Below, one piece after another: positions 61,346 through 64,000 of a DNA stretch of 64,000 nt. Origin of the DNA: UBA6019 sp035535055 (GTDB lineage Bacteria; Chloroflexota; Dormibacteria; Dormibacterales; Dormibacteraceae); contig DATLQT010000100.1 in the NCBI GenBank assembly GCA_035535055.1, positions 1-64,000 of the forward strand. The letters are read 5' to 3'. The notes beneath the pieces were generated by a model. That model was not told where the DNA came from and made no database searches. It worked only from the letters and a program-made list of their open reading frames with translations. Within the stretch, counting starts at the first letter, position 1. The number at the start of each line of letters is the position of its first letter. The translations under genes and the position numbers were made by a program.

Positions 61346-61365
61346 TGGAGCGGGAGACGGGAATC
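61346..61365 (-). other. tRNA-Gly-like 3' end, possible att site
   Basis: On the minus strand the 20 bases read GATTCCCGTCTCCCGCTCCA: T-stem end, acceptor 3' half TCCCGC, discriminator T and CCA, as in the 3' ends of glycine tRNAs. No tRNA body adjoins. Integrases of this family target tRNA 3' ends, so this may be a residual att site. Confidence 0.5.
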
Positions 61366-61426
61366 TCGCTCCCGAGTGCCAGGGCTCCGGTTGAATTCGT
61401 CTACCGGCTCGCCCCGCTACCCCTGG

Positions 61427-61460
61427 ATGAATACAGATGACTACGGAAATTTGTATTCAT
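61427..61460. repeat. 9-base perfect inverted repeat
   Basis: ATGAATACA (61427-61435) and TGTATTCAT (61452-61460) are separated by 16 bases in an AT-rich patch. It may be an integrase arm site or the terminator of the pRiA4b-type gene. Confidence 0.5.
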
Positions 61461-61496
61461 TCCTTCATGCTTCGACGGCTGCATGTCGCGGGCTGA

Positions 61497-62171
61497 CTAC
61501 CCTGGCCAACCCCGGGGTCCTGGGCGTGGCGCCGGCGGGGTCCCACCCCCCGCGCGACCCCTGTGACCGGTGCCTCTGGCGGCTCCGGCCGCGAGCAAGG
61601 AGCGGTTCACGCGCTCAAGGTCGAATCGTTCTGGGTCGAACTCCCCGCCTAGCCACTGGCGGTACTCGTCGTGCCTCGGATGGCGTGGATCTTGAAGGGC
61701 ATCGTGCAACTCCGCATACCCGTGTGGGCCGCCGCAGTCTTCGGGTGGGCATGCCCGCTCGCCCCCGAGACAGCGAGGCAATGGAGCCGCCACTGTCTCG
61801 ATTGGCAACTCGTCCTCGACCACGATCAGGTGTTCCCACCCATCTCCGAAGTCGTACTCGTAGATGCAGGTTGAGCCTCGGCGCGGAGCGATCTGGTTGA
61901 GGCTGATCGACCGGTAGTCGATCGGCCCCCGATCGTCCTCGTCAGGCTCGGCGAAGCGGACGTCTCCAACCTTGAACTGATGAAGGTGGGAGTCGCTCCA
62001 GCCCATGACGGCCTGCAGGACGCCGTGAAGGCGCCTCAAATTCAAGTTCTGGGGCACAAGCACCCGGCGCCAGATCGGCGATTCGATGCCGATCAGGCTG
62101 ACCCGCAGCTGGAAAACGTCGTCAGGCATACTGAACCTCGGCACGGGGGCCTCCGCTGAGTGCATCTTCAT
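61497..62171 (-). CDS. Plasmid pRiA4b ORF-3-like protein
   Basis: About 224 residues with the family core: FQLRVSLIGIESPIWRRVLV, LHGVLQAVMGWSDSHLHQF, CIYEYDFGDGWEHLIVVED and LGGERACPPEDCGG. These proteins accompany plasmids and mobile elements (IS1096-type passenger); their function is unknown. The ATG at 62171 is my choice; the frame is open to 62207. It ends with a Gly/Pro/Arg-rich tail. It is the first gene in front of the integrase on the same strand. Confidence 0.8.
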   Translation of the reverse strand: MKMHSAEAPVPRFSMPDDVFQLRVSLIGIESPIWRRVLVPQNLNLRRLHGVLQAVMGWSDSHLHQFKVGDVRFAEPDEDDRGPIDYRSISLNQIAPRRGSTCIYEYDFGDGWEHLIVVEDELPIETVAAPLPRCLGGERACPPEDCGGPHGYAELHDALQDPRHPRHDEYRQWLGGEFDPERFDLERVNRSLLAAGAARGTGHRGRAGGGTPPAPRPGPRGWPG

Positions 62172-62378
62172 CGTTTGAATTTTGATCCGCTTCCGGACGT
62201 GTATCACCGCCTGCTGCTCGTCAGACGGCGTGTACCACGAACAACGTCACGGCCCGAGGCCGCCTCCTCGCTGGCTTCCTCCACCGGACGAATTCGAGCG
62301 GGAGCGGCGACCTACCGCCCTGGGGGGCCGCCATCACCCAGTCCCCAGGTGTCAACGAAAGCGGGTCAACTCCACAAC

Positions 62379-62609
62379 TCATTTCACGACTGAGTCCCAA
62401 ATGAAGTAGCCAGCGGCCACATACATCCCAATCCCAACCACTGCGAACCATGCCCGCTCGATGGGTCCGGCAATCGTGTTGGTGCCGACCCGCCACCAAT
62501 AGCCCGCCCGTAGCACGGGCAGTTGGGGCTTGACCGCAGTAAGTAAGGTGATGGACCCGAGTAGAACCATTAAGAAGACTCCGACGATCACAGCCACTTC
62601 GCCACCCAT
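62379..62609 (-). CDS. Small two-helix membrane protein, putative immunity partner of the Rhs tip
   Basis: A 76-residue protein with two hydrophobic segments (about residues 5-26 and 54-72). Its ATG lies 22 bases inside the end of the YD-repeat/tip frame upstream, so it would be translated with it. This tip-then-small-membrane-gene order is the same as that at 63.3-64.0 kb, though the sequences are unrelated. Such placement is that of immunity proteins of polymorphic toxins. No known family recognised. Confidence 0.6.
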   Translation of the reverse strand: MGGEVAVIVGVFLMVLLGSITLLTAVKPQLPVLRAGYWWRVGTNTIAGPIERAWFAVVGIGMYVAAGYFIWDSVVK

Positions 62610-63178
62610 GAAGCCGCCGAGTGCCCAGCGCTCGCCGCGGTAACGAGAGGATCGTTAACTTCTGCGGCGACCCAGTTCCATTGGTAGACGTTCGAGTAAG
62701 TGTCGTAGCTCGCAATCCCATAACCACCTGTGATTCCAGGCGTTCCCTCTGGGTAGCTTGCGCCCTCAACATCGACTGGCTTGCCGTTCACTCCGGTCCC
62801 TGTTGAGCTCGAGATTGTGCCTCCCAAAAATCCCGCGCCAGCACCTGCACGGTTCAAGGTGTTGATCGCGGTCACCCGGTCGGCGGCGTCGTAGCCGTAA
62901 CCCTGGCTGCCGCCCGAGGTCAGTGGGTTGACGGTGTCGTAACCGTAGCTGCTGGTCCCGTCCGAGGTCAGCTGGCCGGCCGCGTCGCGGCCGTAGGTCT
63001 CGCTGAAGAAGGGCGAGCTGCTTGCCTGCTGGTCGGAGATCGAGGTCAGGTGGCCGGCGCGATCGTAGCCGTCGGTCGCGGTGACCGTGTTCGGGTAGGC
63101 GATGCCGGTCAGCTCGCTGTTGGCGTCATATGAGTAGGTCGTCTGGTGGCTCAGCCAGTCGCTGACCGTCTTGGAACC
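62588..63178 (-). pseudogene. Rhs YD-repeat fragment with a variable C-terminal tip
   Basis: The frame reads YD repeats YSYDANSELTGIAYPN, DGYDRAGHLTSISD, YGRDAAGQLTSDG and YGYDAADRVTAI, then a glycine-rich tip of about 85 residues (GAGAGFLGGTISSSTGTG to SAASWVAKWL). The frame has no N-terminal beginning and breaks at a GGAACC repeat near 63178, where an inverted YD fragment starts. It is an orphan Rhs end, either a silent cassette or a relic. Confidence 0.82.
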
Positions 63179-63279
63179 GGAACCGGACCTCGGTCACCGA
63201 CGCCAACAACCATTCGACCAGATCCACCTTCGACTACGACAACGAGCTGACCTCCTCACCCGGCCGGACAGCTCGCTAA
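63175..63279 (+). pseudogene. Inverted Rhs YD-repeat fragment
   Basis: On the plus strand the frame reads NRTSVTDANNHSTRSTFDYD and NELTSS to a TAA at 63277, an Rhs YD repeat. It points opposite to the adjoining fragment. The junction is the duplicated GGAACC at 63173-63184, evidence of an inversion or mosaic assembly. Confidence 0.75.
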
Positions 63280-63306
63280 GTGGATCGGTGACGGTGGCGG
63301 GTCGCC

Positions 63307-63723
63307 GAAGGCGTTCAAGCCCTATTTGCTTGGCTTAAAGCGAACAAACTGAATCGTCGCGTAAACAATGAGAGCGGCCAGCACGGCAACTGCGAGCTCC
63401 AAGGCGCCACGGCTGAGACTTGCATAGGAAGGAATCGTTACAGCGATCCACGCGGTCATAACAATGGAGCCAAGGCTGACCAGAGCCCAGCCGTTCCACT
63501 GCAATCCCTCCCTAGATGTGTACCACGTCTCCAGCCGGCGAGGCCGTGCGGCCCCTCGAGATGCGAGCCCAAACCAGTCGAGTGCCAGTGTGAGCCCAAG
63601 GGCGACGAGCGCGACAGCAACTACCAGGCCCAACTGGGCACCTCCCCAAGCTTCATCGAATATGTGACGTTCGCTATCACGCCCGGCGTAGTGAGCCCGC
63701 TCTCGTAAGCGAAGTCTTTCTGT
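63307..63723 (-). repeat. 417-bp direct repeat, copy B
   Basis: Matches copy A at 58418-58834. It starts 28 bases after the inverted YD fragment ends and contains the intact membrane gene and the tip end. Confidence 0.93.
63322..63633 (-). CDS. Small 3-TM membrane protein, putative immunity gene (intact copy)
   Basis: A 103-residue protein read from the TTG at 63633, which has GGGAGGTG 7 bases upstream and overlaps the tip stop codon by 13 bases. Three hydrophobic segments are visible (GLVVAVALVALGLTLALDWF, NGWALVSLGSIVMTAWIAVT, ELAVAVLAALIVYATIQFV). The frame is open further up but then runs across the tip gene in another phase. Position directly behind a toxin-like tip and the membrane location fit an immunity protein against a toxin that acts on or at the membrane. 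No family recognised. Confidence 0.65.
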   Translation of the reverse strand: MGLVVAVALVALGLTLALDWFGLASRGAARPRRLETWYTSREGLQWNGWALVSLGSIVMTAWIAVTIPSYASLSRGALELAVAVLAALIVYATIQFVRFKPSK

Positions 63724-64000
63724 GCGAAGCCAGATGGCGGTCGACCCCAAGTCCCTCCAACCCCGCCTCCGAAGCCGCCGGCCACACAGGTTGACCAAGC
63801 GCTGATGAACGAATGGCGATCAGTCGCATTCTGATTTGGATAATCGATCGTGCCTCCGTACAAACTTGCTCCGGCGGCCACCGGGAGACCGGCAGCAGGT
63901 CCGGCTCCAAGATAGATACCGCCTTCCTTGCTGACAGTGCCTGTAAGCGTCACACCGAGAAATGGATCGTCGACCAGCAGGCCCAGAGGGATAGTCACAG
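63621..64000 (-). CDS. Rhs-type glycine-rich C-terminal tip, 5' part beyond the window
   Basis: The visible 126 codons contain GIYLGAGPAAGLPVAAGASL, then YPNQNATDRHSFISAWSTCV, AGGFGGGVGGTWG and the end DFAYESGLTTPGVIANVTYS-MKLGEVPSWAW. It is glycine-rich like the C-terminal tips of Rhs proteins. Its last 34 codons recur in copy A. The gene for the 3-TM protein begins within its last codons. The N-terminal part with YD repeats or core should lie past 64000. Confidence 0.6.
   Translation of the reverse strand, partial: VTIPLGLLVDDPFLGVTLTGTVSKEGGIYLGAGPAAGLPVAAGASLYGGTIDYPNQNATDRHSFISAWSTCVAGGFGGGVGGTWGRPPSGFAQKDFAYESGLTTPGVIANVTYSMKLGEVPSWAW

Larger units (their letters stand above)
61193..61496. 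other. Non-coding stretch between integrase and pRiA4b gene
   Basis: These 304 bases are clearly more AT-rich than the neighbours and hold no credible gene. They contain the tRNA-Gly-like 3' fragment at 61346-61365 and the inverted repeat at 61427-61460. Confidence 0.7.

Noticed and set aside
61346..61365. A complete tRNA gene at the integrase
   Set aside because: Only the 3' 20 bases match a glycine tRNA; no anticodon arm or 5' acceptor strand can be drawn, so it is listed as an att-like fragment.
62221..62772. A 183-codon minus-strand frame across the 2-TM gene and tip
   Set aside because: Out of frame with both supported genes, no ribosome site and no recognisable features.

Overview
The window is GC-rich, densely coded DNA with short intergenic gaps, many 4-base stop/start overlaps, and frequent GTG or TTG starts. 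At least nine starts have a TANNNT -10 hexamer only 6-8 bases upstream, which implies leaderless mRNAs. The gene mix is hrcA-grpE-dnaJ under a CIRCE element, a Mrp protein followed by a DUF971 reading frame, VKOR with a DUF929 partner, an HspR-like MerR protein, a NiCoT nickel/cobalt transporter and a poly-HAMP hybrid kinase. Together these point to a free-living, probably soil, aerobic bacterium of the Chloroflexota/Dormibacterota/Actinomycetota neighbourhood. The phylum is inferred; no rRNA gene is present to settle it.

0-10 kb is core housekeeping, almost all on the minus strand: a ferritin-like fragment, rfbD, dnaJ-grpE-hrcA, hemW, an M3 oligopeptidase, a YbaK-like deacylase, a HIT hydrolase and lepA, followed by a decayed livF-like ABC gene. 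10-19 kb is signalling: a PAS-GAF-GGDEF diguanylate cyclase, a 1,913-residue soluble hybrid histidine kinase with about nine near-identical 276-bp HAMP-pair repeats and three receiver domains, and a receiver-kinase protein directly behind it. 19-25 kb holds rsmE, a patatin phospholipase, a membrane protein, nicotinate phosphoribosyltransferase, mrp, a DUF971 frame without a normal start codon, and a glycine-zipper stress protein with a perfect Shine-Dalgarno but no ordinary start behind it.

25-30 kb is a plus-strand envelope cluster: a CPFC thiol protein (DUF929), VKOR, a membrane protein, an anchored cupredoxin-like protein, a large membrane protein and NiCoT. It looks like a coherent but uncharacterised disulfide and metal-handling module. 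30-45 kb holds lipid and sulfur enzymes, an ABC-2 exporter, an Lrp regulator beside malate synthase, a GH15 glucosidase, a GAF-GAF kinase, a small protein plus HspR-like regulator, glgX and an atypical OmpR-type regulator. 45-51 kb is acyl-CoA metabolism (SDR, ADP-forming acyl-CoA synthetase, acyl-CoA dehydrogenase, family III CoA-transferase) and an Smr-like protein.

51.2-53.7 kb is a gene graveyard. A wax-ester synthase/DGAT gene is split by about 1.9 kb that carries truncated AraC and VOC genes, an intact PhnB-like VOC gene and a decayed DHFR-family gene. 54-58.4 kb returns to ordinary genes (dolichol-phosphate-mannose-type glycosyltransferase, PPK2, recQ, an RraB-domain protein with an RG-rich tail, a 47-residue basic protein).

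58.4-64 kb is a mobile, conflict-type island. It contains two 417-bp copies of an Rhs-type C-terminal tip plus 3-TM putative immunity gene (one broken by a stop), a second unrelated tip/2-TM pair, scrambled YD-repeat pieces on both strands, a frameshifted tyrosine recombinase with a tRNA-Gly-like 3' end fragment nearby, a decayed DUF3024 gene, and a probable toxin-antitoxin pair with a TATAAT promoter and direct-repeat operator. The best candidates for undescribed biology are the tip/membrane-immunity modules, the Phd/HicB-like toxin-antitoxin pair, the 25-30 kb envelope cluster and the poly-HAMP kinase.
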